Notes under the pieces: generated by a model
The model's database searches: none
Told to the model about the DNA's origin: nothing
The model's input: only the letters and a program-made list of their open reading frames with translations
Assembly: GCA_029204225.1 (NCBI GenBank)
Contig: CM055109.1
Coordinates: 29,634,361 to 29,698,360, forward strand
Origin: Diphasiastrum complanatum
Taxonomy: Eukaryota > Streptophyta > Lycopodiopsida > Lycopodiales > Lycopodiaceae
Direction of reading: 5' to 3'
Length of the DNA: 64,000 bases
Shown: positions 11,410-24,098 of the stretch, in pieces
How positions within the stretch are numbered: position 1 is the first letter of the stretch
Layout of the letters: the number at the start of each line of letters is the position of its first letter
Translations under genes and position numbers: made by a program

Positions 11410-11910
11410 TTGAAATTCTGTTAGGATCTAGTGCAGTATGCAGATCACATCACACACTCACCATAGCCACTCCTTACAAGCTCTCAAAGATGGCACAAAA
11501 AAAGTCAAGTCTATTATGAAAAACACTGTACATATAGCAAAGCCCCAAACTGCATGGGCTCAAGAGGTGTCACTGAACTGGCTTACCACCTGCCAAACTA
11601 GAGTTAGGCCCAATATGGCCACATATACTGACAAACTTAGGACATGCCCCTGAGTATAGCATAATGAACTCAAAATCACTGTACAGGCTAATTTCTTCCT
11701 ACGTGTGGCTACCTAGCTAACCCAAGTAGCCGTCTACAGGATCAGTGCCCGATCAATATATCCTAACGGGTCACGTCCCGAACACAACCATATACAGTAA
11801 ACTAAATAAACTGTACACCAATTACATCATCACATTTAGAGCTTATACTAATGAATCAGATCAAAACTGATTTCTAACTAAGTGTCACCAAAATTTTCCT
11901 TGGCCTAACA
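11410..11910 (-). repeat. LTR of a family-B-like element
   Basis: Read on the minus strand it starts TGTTAGGCCAAGG at 11,910 and ends CAGAATTTCA at 11,410, followed two bases later by the primer-binding site. Length is 501 bp. It has canonical TG...CA ends. Right of it the LINE begins directly, so one of the two inserted into or truncated the other. Confidence 0.6.
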
Positions 11911-14290
11911 ATTTTGGTTCAAAGCTATGTTGCATCAAAGTGACATTCCCCTTGCAAGAGACAAAGCTGTGCGAATTGCCTCATCAGAAAATTTGCTGCC
12001 TCCTATCACTATGCTCTTTCTCCAGCACATGGCACTCGCGGGGGAGCTCTAACCCTTGTCTCGCATGATTGGCAGGTGCTCTCCAGTTCAGTTGATCCTT
12101 CTGGCAGGTGGGTCTTCTTCCGTCTCCTAAGCATGACTTCACCTTCTCTGATCTTAACATCTATGCTCTCTCCTCTGCTTTACTCCGGACTGACTTTTGG
12201 TTCAACCTGTCTCCCATCCTTGATGACCACCTCATTGTCCTTGGGGACTTTAGCATGTAACTTGATCCTTCTGATGGGCCTCAATCTCTTTTTTCCTTTG
12301 AATTTGCTGCTTGGACCATCTTTCAGTCTTCCCATTCCCTTCTTGATGTTCAGCATGTTCTTCATGATTTCCCTCATCACACTTGGACCAACTGTCGGTC
12401 GGGGCCTTCCTTTCGCTCTACCAAACTTGATCATTTTTATGTCTTGTCCTCTTCTCTTCAGGCCAAAATTCGTGATAGTGTTGCGTTTCTTTGACAAGCT
12501 GGCCGATCAAAATTGATGCCATAGCCATTTTGGATGCCCCTTTCTCGTTGCAAGAACTACACCAGGCTCTCCTTTCCTTGCCTTTTGGGAAAACGCTTGG
12601 TCTTGACAGTGTTGTCCCTCAATTTTTTATAGATTTTTGGCTGCAGTTGGGACCCCAACTCCTTCGGCTAGCCCTTCGGGCTTCATTGAGGGAACTATTC
12701 CCCACCACATGTCGGAGGGACTCATTAAGCTTATTCCTGAGAAACCTCTTCCACTTGCTTTGTCGGATTTCCACCCACTCACCATGCTAAATACCTCCTA
12801 TAAGATTTTTGCTAAAGCCATGACTCTTTGACTCTCCTCTCTGTTGTCTGTTGTGTTGTCCCCCAAGCAATTTGGCTTCGTTAAAGGCCGAAATATTATG
12901 GACTCTCTTCTTAATGTTTGGGCTTTTGCTGACTCTCTTGCTACTTCCTCTACCCCTGCTCTCATCATTTGCCTGAACCTTGACAAAGCCTTTGATCGCA
13001 TGGCTAGGACTATACCTTGGCCAGCTGTCTGGCCATGGGCTTTCCTCAATCCTTTTGTACTTTTGTACGAGGCATCTACTCCTCTTCTTCCTCAGCTCTC
13101 CTCTTTAACGAGTATCGCTCCTCTCCCTTCTTCCCTTGCTGCGGTATTCGTCAGGGATGTCCTTTGTCTCCGCTTCTTTTCGCCATTGCTACTAAGCCTC
13201 TTTTTTGCACTCTTTACCATGCCTCTTCCCTTCGCTTTGTTGTCGTTGTCTGCTATCCTTCACTTGTGGTTGCCCTCTCAGCATCAACATTACTTGCTCC
13301 TTCATTTTTGTGGCCTCTTCTGTTGTTGCCCCCCCTCTCTTGCAACCTTCTCCTTCTTTTTCTGCACTACTGTCCTTTGGCGGTTCCTTTAAATTTAGGG
13401 CCCCCTTCATCCTCAAGAATCTGGCCACCTTTTTTTGGAATTTCGCCGTCTCCTCTTGGTCTAACTCCTTACATCTTCCATCAACTGACCCTCTCTGGAC
13501 CTCCGCGTCTCTCTTTCCCCGTGCTTCTCCTCTCTTTTTTCCCTCCACTCGCGTCTCTCTCTCTCTCTCTCCCTAGCCTGCAAGACTGCTTACGCTTCGG
13601 TCAAATCATTTGTGTGCCTTTTCACCAGTTCCTCAGTTCTCAAGCTCTTTCCTCCGATGAACATTCACTCCTTATTCTTGCCTCATCCTCGGCCTCGAGC
13701 CTTGGGTTGGCCCCTCCTTTGTCTCTCCTTAATGGGTGGGAGCCCTCTCTTGACCGTTCTCTGCTCGATTACCAAGCCTCTCATCATCGACGACATCCTT
13801 CTTTTTTTCCTGACAACAGGTTCAAACCCTACTTGGCCACTTGGCCTTCCCTCCAAAATGTAAACCCTGCTACTCACCAATTCTCTTCCCCTATCGCCTT
13901 TGCCCACTCTGCCAGTTGGAAGAAGAGTATGTTGAGCACCTTTTTTTTCAGTTGTCGTAGAGACTTATGGTTGGCACTCCATCGTCTTCTTGGCCGCTAG
14001 ATAGCACTTCCCCCATTTACAACTGACATTATCTTGTTGCGAGATCCTCCTCTGCGGTCACGTTCTTTACTTCACTTATGGCATCTATGAGGCTTGCTCT
14101 CTATTTTTCCATTGTTGCTTAGTTATATTGGATTGCCTCCTTGCGTGGAGTGTTGTGAGTCCTATAGTTTTTGTATAGTGCACCCCACTCAAGGAGCTGT
14201 TTACTGTTTCGACGTTTGACTGCCGCTTACATTCTGTATTTGTACATTTGTGAATATATAATAGCATCACTAAGCTTTGCAAAAAGAAAA
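11911..14290 (+). mobile_element. Degenerate LINE (endonuclease, reverse transcriptase, zf-RVT)
   Basis: The plus strand carries, in scattered frames, the landmarks of a plant L1-type non-LTR retrotransposon. Endonuclease: LQETKL near 11,957, GGALTLVSHDW near 12,040, then DPSGRWVFFRL. Reverse transcriptase: LPFGKTLGLDSVVPQFF (12,570-12,630), LNTSYKIFAKAM (12,790), QFGFVKGRNIMDSLLNVW (12,870), LNLDKAFDRM (12,980), MGFPQSFCTFVRGIYSSSSS and CCGIRQGCPLSPLLFAIA (13,030-13,190). Near 13,890-13,965 CPLCQLEEEYVEHLFFQL matches the zf-RVT domain. The 3' end is a short A-rich tail (about 14,280-14,295). Many frameshifts and stops; 5' truncated, no ORF1. It cannot be active. Confidence 0.85.
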
Positions 14291-15115
14291 AGACATTCCA
14301 AATTCAAACTTTTGAAATGCTTGTTTAACACAACATTCCAAAACCCATAACCTTGAAATCCTAGAAGAAAATTTGTAATCTTTGGTTGTAAAAACAAAAT
14401 CAAAATAAACTCTAATTTCAGATAATCTCACTCACACAATGTTTTTGAATCCAATCAAATCAACCAACAAAGGCACATCTCACATATTGAGGGCACATGA
14501 GGGTAGGTATTTCAATCGTCTAGAGATGTCGTGGTGTTGTGTATCTAATTTTTGGACCAAAAAGGTATGCAAATAGGCTTGAAAAAATCTTGCAGACAAG
14601 TTGATGTACAAAATGAAGTTGATGTGATATTTATAATACACTTTCTACAATCAAGTCCGACTAAGTTGCAAAGCATGCTACCAACCTTTATAAGAGAACA
14701 ATTACAATTTTGCAAATGTTCAAACTTCATCTGCCTAAGTATATTTAAGATATTGTTAGTCATATATAGCAACTCAAGGTGCACATTTGATTGATTCTTA
14801 ATTGTAAAGTATAAAATTTACAAAGTTTTGATGTGATGCTATTTGCAACTATAGACTCTTTTATCATCCTAGATCAAATCCCCTGATACCCTGAAAGAAC
14901 ACTCTCCACACTTTTACTCAAACTTGGACACAAATTTCTCTTACAAAGCTTTAGCATTAAAAAAAATTAAAACTCATTACTACAGAGTATGGACAAAGAT
15001 GTATGCTAACTAACAATAATCAATGTCACATCATAGATGTCAAGCTAGTGGAAATTAATCCGACATATATTGCAGCCATAAATGCACTTGTGATTTGCGA
15101 ATCACGAAACACTTC

Positions 15116-15154
15116 AAAAAAAACAGCGATTCGATGCAAATCGCTGTTTTTTTT
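15116..15154. repeat. Perfect 16-bp inverted repeat with 7-base loop
   Basis: The arm AAAAAAAACAGCGATT pairs perfectly with AATCGCTGTTTTTTTT across the loop CGATGCA. Related words (gatttgcgaatcac at 15,091, caaatcacgattcac at 15,205) flank it as a weaker outer inverted repeat. It may be a small foldback element. Confidence 0.75.
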
Positions 15155-15488
15155 TTGTTCTGCGAATCGCACATTTTTTTTTCACGTTTATGAGTCGCTG
15201 CAGCAAATCACGATTCACTACAACTATGATTGCAGCTGATTAGATTGTTTTTTGGCATCATTGATTGTAATCAGTGAGTTGGAAAGGACGACATATTTAT
15301 GGGAATACATCATCAAGATGTTCTGTTTGGTAGCTGAACCATGCCACCATTGTCTTGAGAATGGCTCCAAATCATCAGTCTGCCATAATTAATGAAAAAC
15401 TCAATTTGTTGCGCTTGGAATTGTTCATGAAGTACTTTTATCCTTTTTCGCAAGGTTTTTCCTTGCTCCTCACGTGTAATCTCCAAAG

Positions 15489-15509
15489 CCCCCCCCCCCC
15501 CCCCCCCCC
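15489..15509. repeat. Poly(C) tract, 21 bases
   Basis: An uninterrupted run of 21 C on the plus strand. It is unusual in an AT-rich region, and its length is prone to sequencing error. Confidence 0.9.
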
Positions 15510-16501
15510 ACTCCAATGAGACTATTTAAAGTAAATGACCTAAAAATGCTCAATCCCAATGTTCTAGAATTTTAAAACCATTCCAAAACTCCATTCTCTT
15601 CACGTCCTGGAACACAGCAACTATGGTTCAAAGCCATAACAGCTATGATGTCTGCCATGAAAACACCCAATTTATCCAAACCCATTTTAAAATAAAGATT
15701 GCTGTCTTATGATTTCCTGACTCCTTTTAATTCAGTCTTTCATCCATTCTGTTTCTGTCAAGAGCTCTGATTTTAACTTGGCAATTGCCAGCAATTGCCA
15801 ATTTTGCTGAGTGCCTAATCCTTTGAGCTCTCCTTTTAGCTGAATACAGATGTCCCTCATTGAACGAAACTTTTGAAGGAGAAAAGTCTACTGGTGTGGT
15901 CACTAATGAAGCCAGCAAAATTATTGCCAGTCAACAGGAAATTGGGATGCTGATAAACATTTGCCTTACTAATAATGAAACTGCTTCACAAACTACTCCA
16001 TAATTGGCAGATTAAAAATCACCCACAACTTTACTGGAACTTGATACGTTAGAACCACAGCATTCACACAAAGCAAGATTCAAAATGGAGATTTACGAAA
16101 GTTTGTCATTGATGCCTCAGAAGTACAAGATGTCATTATTTTGGTCTTTATACAATCAAAACTTTCAATGTCTTAAGGATGCTAGTTACAAGGACTTTAC
16201 AACAGCCATACTGGTCTACTTGGGGGGGCAACAAAACTTTTTATCAAACTCCACAGAAACTTGCAGCTGGCAAAAGTTGTACCGATGTTAAATGTCTAAT
16301 AAAAGCATACAATCAGGAATAGTAACTGCGCACTAACACATTTGAAAATTGCACCTACAATCAAGATCAGAACCAGACTATTAATAAGTAAGCTTGTCGG
16401 ACTTCTTGGCATAAATAACTCACGAGGATTTTCACAAATCTACATAGGTAACGAGTTTGCAGGATAATTTTAAGCAGGTAAGACAAGGTACGTGTGCAGA
16501 A

Positions 16502-19500
16502 TTAATACAACCGATTTCTAGCATAATCTTGTTGCTGACCATAAGAACCTATTCTTTCTCTCCGAGCATCCACTACACACTGACAATGAACACGTGTCAG
16601 ATTTAGACATCCACTTATGTTCAAAGAGTATTTTTCGGGACATGTATGCAATGAAGGGAAAGCATCACAGACAGCTTGCACTGCAACAGCACTTAACGCT
16701 GTACACCCACTCAGATTTAAAGATACTAAGCCATAACCTTCCTCGACTTGTGAAAGGGACTGCACATAAAATTTCTTTGAAGTGTTATTGCAATCACTGT
16801 TGCTGCTACAGCTGCTAGTACTAGGACTCCCAATGCTGCTACAGCTTCCTATACTGCTGGATGTAAGAGCTTTACCAGAAAAGAAGCTTGTAGTACCACT
16901 TCTTGCAGCTCTCTTGGATCTTATTTCTCCATTGGAGGCCCTACACTTACTGCTATTTGCAAGTGCATACATTGCAACATCAGTGATGTTCCTACAACAG
17001 TGCAATCCAAGGGCTCTCAAGTTCAGACAATTATCAGCTAATACAATTACACTTTGACCTGCATCAAAAAGCGTTATCACCATAGTTAATATTGAGCACT
17101 ATTTATAAAAAATCATAATACAGCAAGATAGATTATGCAATTGATATAAACGACATCAGTCAAGCTCCTTAAGCAACCAAACCTGTTATAAGAAGACAAC
17201 CACACAGATCAACAACCCTTAAATCTGGGCACCAATTTGCTAGAGCTGTCACTCCAATATCCGTTATCCTCTCACACCATCCAACATTGAGAAACTCCAA
17301 CCCACCACAGTTTTGTGCAAGAGCCTGAATAGAACAAAGCTTTCTGAAAACTCATGTAAACTAATTAATTGGTAGGCAAAAGGCAGCAACCCCTTACAAC
17401 AATGGATCTCTAACACACAACAAAGAGCAAACATGATTATCCAGAATGTTTACCATCAATGCTTTATCCGATCCTGCATTATCGCACCCACATAGATTCA
17501 GATGCCTGATATAATGGCAATTTTCGGCTAGAAGAACAAGTCCAGCTTCAGTGATCCCAACACAACCACTTAGATCCAATTTTTCAAGCCTTCTGCAGCC
17601 ATTTGCCAGGGCATACAAAGACAAGTCTGTAAGTCTTGTACCGCCTGATAGATCAAGTATATGCAAATCAGGGCAATTGCAAGCAACTGCCTCAACTGCT
17701 TGGTTGTTCAAAAGCGTACATCGGCGCAAGTTGCAATTTTGTAGGTGAGCAAATTTAGGAGCTACTGATTGGACCAGCCTACTAACATTTCGCCCACACC
17801 TGCAAATCATTCATTTCATCTGTCAGTAGCAAGTGAGGGATGCTAACTTGTATTCTGTGAAGACAATTTTCCTTGACTTTTCTTTAAGAAAAACATATTA
17901 GTAAATCAAACAAGAAGGCCATAACACCAAGTGCTTGCCAGACAAAAAGCATCAATCTTGGAGAATACTGTATTTGCCTACTTTGAAAAAGATACTGAAC
18001 ACTCAAAATAGCAAAAAGTTAATACAAACCAGCTAACTGGAATTAGTAGAGCAAAACATACAACACAGCAAAAATCTGATTTCATACTTGGCAAAAACAA
18101 ACAAGTACGTGAAATAAATCCTGGAAGCACCACACAAATCAGCTAGATCATCTTCTCTATAGAACAAATGCAGCAGAATGTTTCTCTTATGTCTTCAGAA
18201 CCCTTCGGTAGATGAAGTGGTATACCCTATAACATCTTTGCTTACAGTGTAATACATACACAGATGATTATGTTGAATTCATATTAGAAAATGTAAAGAA
18301 AGCACAGAACAAATATTAACATTTACGTACGCACTGATCATAGAAGGATCAAAAGAACTTTCATAAAAAGTTAAAACATGCATGTAGTGAAGATTATCCA
18401 CAAAACAAACTCAATGATAGCTCAAATTCTTTCACGCAATCACCCTTTTATCAAAGGCCAGCTGAGAATGGGGAAAGTCAGTCAGCACATCTTGTGGGTC
18501 TCAAATTCCCTTATTGACCATGGGACCTATCAGCACAGCTCACAAATCAGGTGGAGATGGTCATGACCGTAGTTGCCCGTTCTGGAATGGATTGCGTTCC
18601 GTTTTGGAACATGGCCAAAAATAAATAAATAAAAATTCGTAAATATTAACAGAGGCCTCATTCCGACCCAGGTTTCAGCAGATTACAGGTTCAGCAGAAA
18701 GGGAGCTTCAAGCATTCACGGTTTTCGTCCGCTCCCCAATCTCAGTCTATTTATGACCCCTTCACAAGATGGATCAGGTCAAAGTTTATCCACTATTCCA
18801 GTGGTCAGGGCTAGATTTGCCAAAGCGGTCAGGGCTAGAGCTGATGCGCTAAAGCTAGTTTCTGATAGGGCTGCAGCGGCAGCCAGGGCAGCAATACAGG
18901 CAGCACTTCTTGCAGAAGAAGATGCTGCTTTGGCTCGAGCCCTGCTTTGTGATGCATCGGTGGATTCAAATTATAGATCCGAGAGACCGAGTGAAATATC
19001 TCATGATTAGAAATCTGGAAAATACTTTAGCAGTGAAGACAAGCGATTACCATGGCAGCTGCTTCAGTCACATGATGCCACGTTACGAATTCAAAGTTTG
19101 CCAGAAGCTCAAAACCAGATTGCGGAGGATCCAGATTGCCTCATTGGTTTTACATTTTTTGACATTGCCTATGCCAAAGTCTATCGTTTTCATTTTTGCT
19201 TGTTTGGCCAATTATCAAAAGGAAGGAAGATAGCGCAGCAGGTGGTTTAATCTCTCTTTTTTATTTTGAAAAAAAAACATTTTGACCCAGTACATTCCGG
19301 AAAGGTAGCTGGCTTCTGTCAATAGTACGGATTCTCGTTTCTACATAGTTCACTTATGCAAAGTGCACTATTGAGAAGTCTGACAGAAGCCAGTTACTCT
19401 TCAGATAGCACGTTGTCAGAAAAGATTTCTTGCCCATTGCACACTTCCATAATTGCTTCTTGTTATGTGATGTTTTCACACTCTCAACGTAACAACGTAG

Positions 19501-20556
19501 TACATGAACTATCCACCAAAAATTCAACTTTGTACTTCTGTAGGGAAGAATAAAGTAAATGATGATTACTCTCCAACCATCTTTTATACATACAAACCAT
19601 TCATCATCTCAAGCATGCCATTCTTGGTCAAATTTGACCTATATGGTCACATGCATACAAGTGCATGAGCTATATAGTTACATGCATGAACAGTACACTT
19701 ACATATGTGACTGCCAACGTCACATGCCTACATGGATGGCATTCACATTCATATCCATAGACATGCATGATTGCGGAACAGGGAATAGATGAAATACAAG
19801 TGGTTGTAGTAGTGCAATCATTATATGTAATCAGCAATGTAGATTGCATACGAGCAGCAGGTGCATGCAATAAATCCTGCGAGGGAGATTGTGAATGAGG
19901 TGGAACAAATGACTGAGGAGACAGTGTGGATCTATCTGTGGGTTGTCCTAGTGGTGGGAGTGAGGAATTGCCACTACTCACAGAAGCTTTTCTGATGGAA
20001 GGAATTTTGCAACCAAGACCCGTAGAAGTATAATGCATAGGACTGCGATGGAAGCCAAATGTAGAGAAGGCTTAGTTGCCCGTTCTGTCTATTAACTCTC
20101 AGGATATGGTTTTTTTTTTTCTTTGTAACATTGAGAACTACTACTTGTATCTTGTAATGGTCATCATGGATGAGGACATGTCTTTTAATGTGCATGAGAG
20201 AATGGGGGGCATTGGGGCAGGGGGAGGGGGGAAAGGGGGAGAGAGAGGTCTTACCACGTAAATGAAAGCTCCAAAATCCCTGCACGTACAGCATCTCGCC
20301 AGCCCGTACACACTCCACAAGCAACAACTACTGTGCGATCGTCCACCAAAGCAAGTACCTGAACAAGCAATTCCATTGGCAAGTCTTGCCATTTTGAATC
20401 TCTACCTTCATTAACTTGGTTTATACAATCGATATAGGAGTTGCAACTCTCGAAAAAGAACTTTAGCTTCTGTTGGAAATTTGGCGAAGGGCAGTCCATC
20501 TCGCCATCATCAGATTCCCAAGAACTTTGTGACAAACTTTGCAATTTATGATACAT
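16502..20556 (-). CDS. SKP2A/SKP2B-like F-box, leucine-rich-repeat protein (4 exons)
   Basis: Substrate-receptor subunit of an SCF ubiquitin ligase. Exons (minus strand): 20,255-20,556, 17,454-17,799, 17,183-17,324 and 16,502-17,058. All junctions are GT-AG and join in frame to 448 residues, and an in-frame TAA precedes the ATG. The F-box is at about residues 56-90 (WQDLPMELLVQVLALVDDRT, GVCTGWRDAV) and binds SKP1/ASK. From about 102 run cysteine-containing LRRs (LDLSGGTRLTDLSLYALANG, LDLSGCVGITEAGLVLLAEN, LGLHCCRNITDVAMYALANS). The end (ALSAVAVQAVCDAFPSLHTC, SGCLNLTRVHC) matches Arabidopsis SKP2A/B, involved in degrading cell-cycle regulators and auxin-linked. Odd points: a longer N-terminus, a Ser-rich insert at about 300-370 and a 2.45-kb first intron. 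At about 448 residues it is longer than the roughly 360 of SKP2A. No stop or frameshift seen. Confidence 0.88.
18634..19250 (+). pseudogene. Unidentified Ala-rich open frame inside intron 1, one in-frame TAG
   Basis: On the strand opposite the F-box gene one frame is open from about 18,634 to 19,250 except for a TAG at 19,008-19,010. A good ATG lies at 18,753. The middle is strongly helical and Ala/Arg-rich (RARFAKAVRARADALKL, AAAAARAAIQAALLAEEDAA). After the TAG the same frame continues for 79 codons with ordinary protein composition (EDKRLPWQLLQSHDATLRI, CLIGFTFFDIAYAKVYRFHF). I do not recognise it. It could be a decaying gene or retrocopy, an exon pair whose stop lies in an intron, or chance. 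The codon texture favours former coding sequence. Confidence 0.4.
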
Positions 20557-23500
20557 ATTTTTTTAGCCCTGTAGCCTCTAGTTCTTCGACTACACTTTTG
20601 AACCACTTAAATGTTGTGTCGAACAAATTGTAACAAGACCACGTTCATCTGTAGACCTGAAAGAGCCAATTATAGACATATTATCTTAACTCTGTAAATT
20701 GTTCTATCACATCCAAAAGCTCGTATATCACAAGAGAAGAAAAATAGATCATAGAATTGAGTGAGCTATTAGGCACATTAAACATTAGGAAAAAGAGGTC
20801 ATGATTCTTTGCACAGTCATGCAGCATTAGTCTAAAACCAATCACAGGTCCACTTATAATAAACCTTTCCCATATTACTTTGTAGGTTTGCCAATACATT
20901 GGCACATCAATGACAACCCAACAACTACTTGTAACTGTCCCAATTCATTGGCACATTTTGAAAACTTGAAGGGACATATGCAGCATGTAAAACCTTTTAC
21001 TGGGCGAAACAAACATTTAGAGCGGAACTTTTGAGAAACATGAAAGGCGGCAACCTGCATGGTGTGCATAGCAGAAAGACTACAAATATTGATGCTCCAG
21101 AACAGGACAAGAAACTAATCAAAAGTTTGACCCACTACAATGTCATAACAGGCACCAGTTCAACATGCACACCTAGAAAACTTTAAGCATAAATAAATTG
21201 ACTGGGAAGCGGTTACAGTAGCCAAGACAGAAAATCTTAAGGTAAGATACCATTCAAACGTACAACTCCTACAGAGACTCACTGTTTCTAGAAGTAAACC
21301 CAAGCACACATGTAAAAAAGATCCTAATAGCAAACACTCTAGTAAGAAGGATGAAACTTTACTCATTGCTATCAGTAATTAAGGGTTTGTAGAGAAAATA
21401 GGACTATTGTATTGTCTCTTGAACAGCAGCAGCATTGCCTGCAGTCATTGAATTTGTAATATCTTCTTACCATTGACATTGATCAAACTTTGACATATAA
21501 ATGTGGATGGCAAATATCAATCTGTTTGATATTTTGTGATGTCAAAGTATTGAAAGAGTAAGGAGTGAGGTTTCTAACATGTTATGGAAGATATTGATCT
21601 CCTACGCTGGAACCAGATGAGCCAACATATTACCACACACTCAGTTGTAACAATCTGATCTCATTCTTATTAATCTGTAACCAGCTATATACTCAGAGAC
21701 AGGAAAAAAATTTAACAGAATTTCCAGAACAATCAAAGGCATAAGTTTCACAAGCTGTGCTCAATGACAGGGAGAGAGTTCTCAACCTAGAAGGGACTAA
21801 AGAGACTAACTGGACAAATGGCAGATTAACAAAAACTGAAATTCTCAAATATTCCAATAGCTCGAGACCCAAAAAGTTTCCAACAAAAATTCGCATGTCA
21901 ATCGAGTATCGTATGCTTACTGTGGACAAAGAAAACAAAGAATGATGCATCTTATACGGAAGAGGGGCAACCTTGAGACAACATTACAAATGAAAATTGC
22001 AATTTGCTAGTCTACCGTGCAATCTAGCGTGTGGCTGGAGGTAAGTGCACTTGCAGGTGGGTGACAGTAGTACCTTCGTAACAATGATTCTTGTACAATA
22101 AATTGTAGCAGTTACCAAAGAGAATTCGTTAAAACTAATAGGTTTGACCATAAGAAGTTCCCACTTGAAATGCAAAGCGAACTTCATTGCACCCAATGCA
22201 ATCCGCAATATTCATCAGCTACCTTTGAAAGAAAATCAACAATGAAAGAATGGAAAGCTAGTCCAAAATAGAAAAAAACTTCTATAGGCGAAATTTCTCT
22301 GAAAGAAGCTACGAAACTTAAAATTCCAGGGAGAACAACTATGCCCTTGAACAAATTGCCTTATAAAACTTGTTTCACTAAAAGTGAAGGCATGACTGTA
22401 GAGCGTGTTCATTTTTCTTCGACACAATGCTCATCAGTTGAAAAACCTAGTGGTTGCACTTGAAAACCCGAAAAGTTAGACGATTTGTCATTGCACTTGG
22501 AAACCCAAAAATCTCACACGATTTATAAACTTACATAAACGATGTAGAGAGATAAGTTTTCCCGTGAGAATACCAAATCTCTCACATGTAAGAAAGTTAT
22601 AAGGTTACATCCTTTTCCGTTAGTAAAGAACATGAAAGCCAGACTTATGTGTAGATTACGCAAGAGTCATCTTATAAGCCCCACTGCTGATGTCAACCTC
22701 GAAACATCCATTTTGTGAAAAACATGCACTAGAGAGAGCAGAAAGCAACTCATTGTGACAAATTACCAGCAATTGCCCTGACTCTTACTTCCGTCCTTCT
22801 AGGTAAAATTACCTTCTAGGATACCGGGACTCCTTGCTTGTGCTTCAATTAGAGGATTCTTTGTTCTTAAGAAGCTTCCACAGAGTGCGTTTCCAACTTA
22901 GTCTTCCTTTTCATTTAGGAATCTCAGAAATATATTTCCTGGGGGAATCCCCAGCATCAGGTAGAGTTCAATAAAAAGAATACGCTTTTCGTCTCGGTGC
23001 ACTTCCAACAGCCGCAATCTCGAACGATGTGGTAGCGTTTTGCAAAACAATCACAAAGGGCTGGAACTTCGTCTAAGAAAAATTGTCTCAATCATGTGCT
23101 TCTGCCTGTCACGATTGAAGCGGCTTCAATACCTTGTGATCCAAATGTTTCAGAAAAAGAACAAGGATGAAATTCTCATATCCAGAATTGCAAAACTTAA
23201 AGTGCTGTTGTTTCAAAGAGACAAAGTTGATTTTCGGAAGATCATCAAGTGCAGAGACCAAGCCGCTGGAACCGCGATAATAGAAGACCTACAGCCTATC
23301 AATGCTTGACTTGCATCCCTGATCGGCATAAGAACCGCAAGAGAAAATGACAGAGCAAGAGATACATAAGAATATGAGATTGACGACCAATCAATATGAG
23401 AGATAAATGAAGAAGCGAAGAAAACGTAAAGAAACCTATACCTGTATAATATCACGAGAAATGGATGAAGAAGAGCATAATATTACCTGCTTCATAATAT

Positions 23501-24047
23501 CATAAAGAGATGGACGAAAAGCGCATAACATCAACTGTAAAAAGCAAAAAATATTACCTGCAATGGCATAAAATTACAAGATATGGATGACATCCCATGG
23601 AACATTATGAGAGTTTGATAAATAAGCGCACAAAATGACAAGAAACGTAAATTCCAATAATATTATAAGAGTATGGAGAGAGACTGATGCAAAATGAGAA
23701 CAAAATGAGAAGAAACGTACACCGAGATAAGCGAAGAAGATGACAGGAAACTGTCGAGGGAGATGGAGAGCACGCCACCGAGCGCCCGACGAGGACGCAA
23801 ACCAGCGATGGATCGACGAGGAAGAGGGTACATAGTCACCACAAAACCATCCGTCAATCGGTCGTCGACGAGAGAGAGAGAAGAATGGGCAGCGAAGCAA
23901 GCGGGCTTATCATATTGCAAAAAGTTGCAAGGCGTGTGAAAGGCAATAATTGAACCAAATAATAAAATGCCCAAATTGAACGGCGACTTTCAAACTTTTG
24001 TGAACCTAAAATTTTAAAACCCAATCTCCATATATTTGAAATAGAAG

Positions 24048-24056
<9 letters not shown>
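20557..24056. other. Upstream/intergenic region of the F-box gene
   Basis: Contains no ORF with recognisable motifs. The part next to 20,556 should hold the F-box gene's 5' untranslated region and promoter; no TATA box or initiation site can be assigned confidently. Around 23,340-23,720 there is a purine-rich stretch with repeated words such as 'gaagaaac-gtaaa' and 'ataatattac'. Confidence 0.4.

Positions 24057-24057
<1 letters not shown>

Positions 24058-24098
<41 letters not shown>
24058..24098. repeat. (GT)n microsatellite
   Basis: About 16 GT units between tatatatat and atgtgtatag. Confidence 0.95.

Larger units (their letters stand above)
14291..16480. other. Non-coding region between LINE and F-box gene
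   Basis: No convincing gene. It contains a 16-bp perfect hairpin (15,116-15,154) and a run of 21 C (15,489-15,509). The right end should include the 3' untranslated region of the minus-strand F-box gene, but no clear polyadenylation signal can be assigned. Confidence 0.5.

Noticed and set aside
12180-12497. Minus-strand Lys/Arg-rich frame
   Set aside because: Antisense shadow of the LINE endonuclease region.
13192-13548. Minus-strand frame of 118 codons rich in charged residues
   Set aside because: It is antisense to the LINE reverse transcriptase region, where C/T-rich DNA leaves the opposite strand open by chance.
23340-23900. Possible gene on the minus strand (two overlapping frames of ~105 codons)
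   Set aside because: Sequence is purine/pyrimidine-biased with no recognisable motif, no splice support and a Ser/Phe/Leu composition typical of chance frames.
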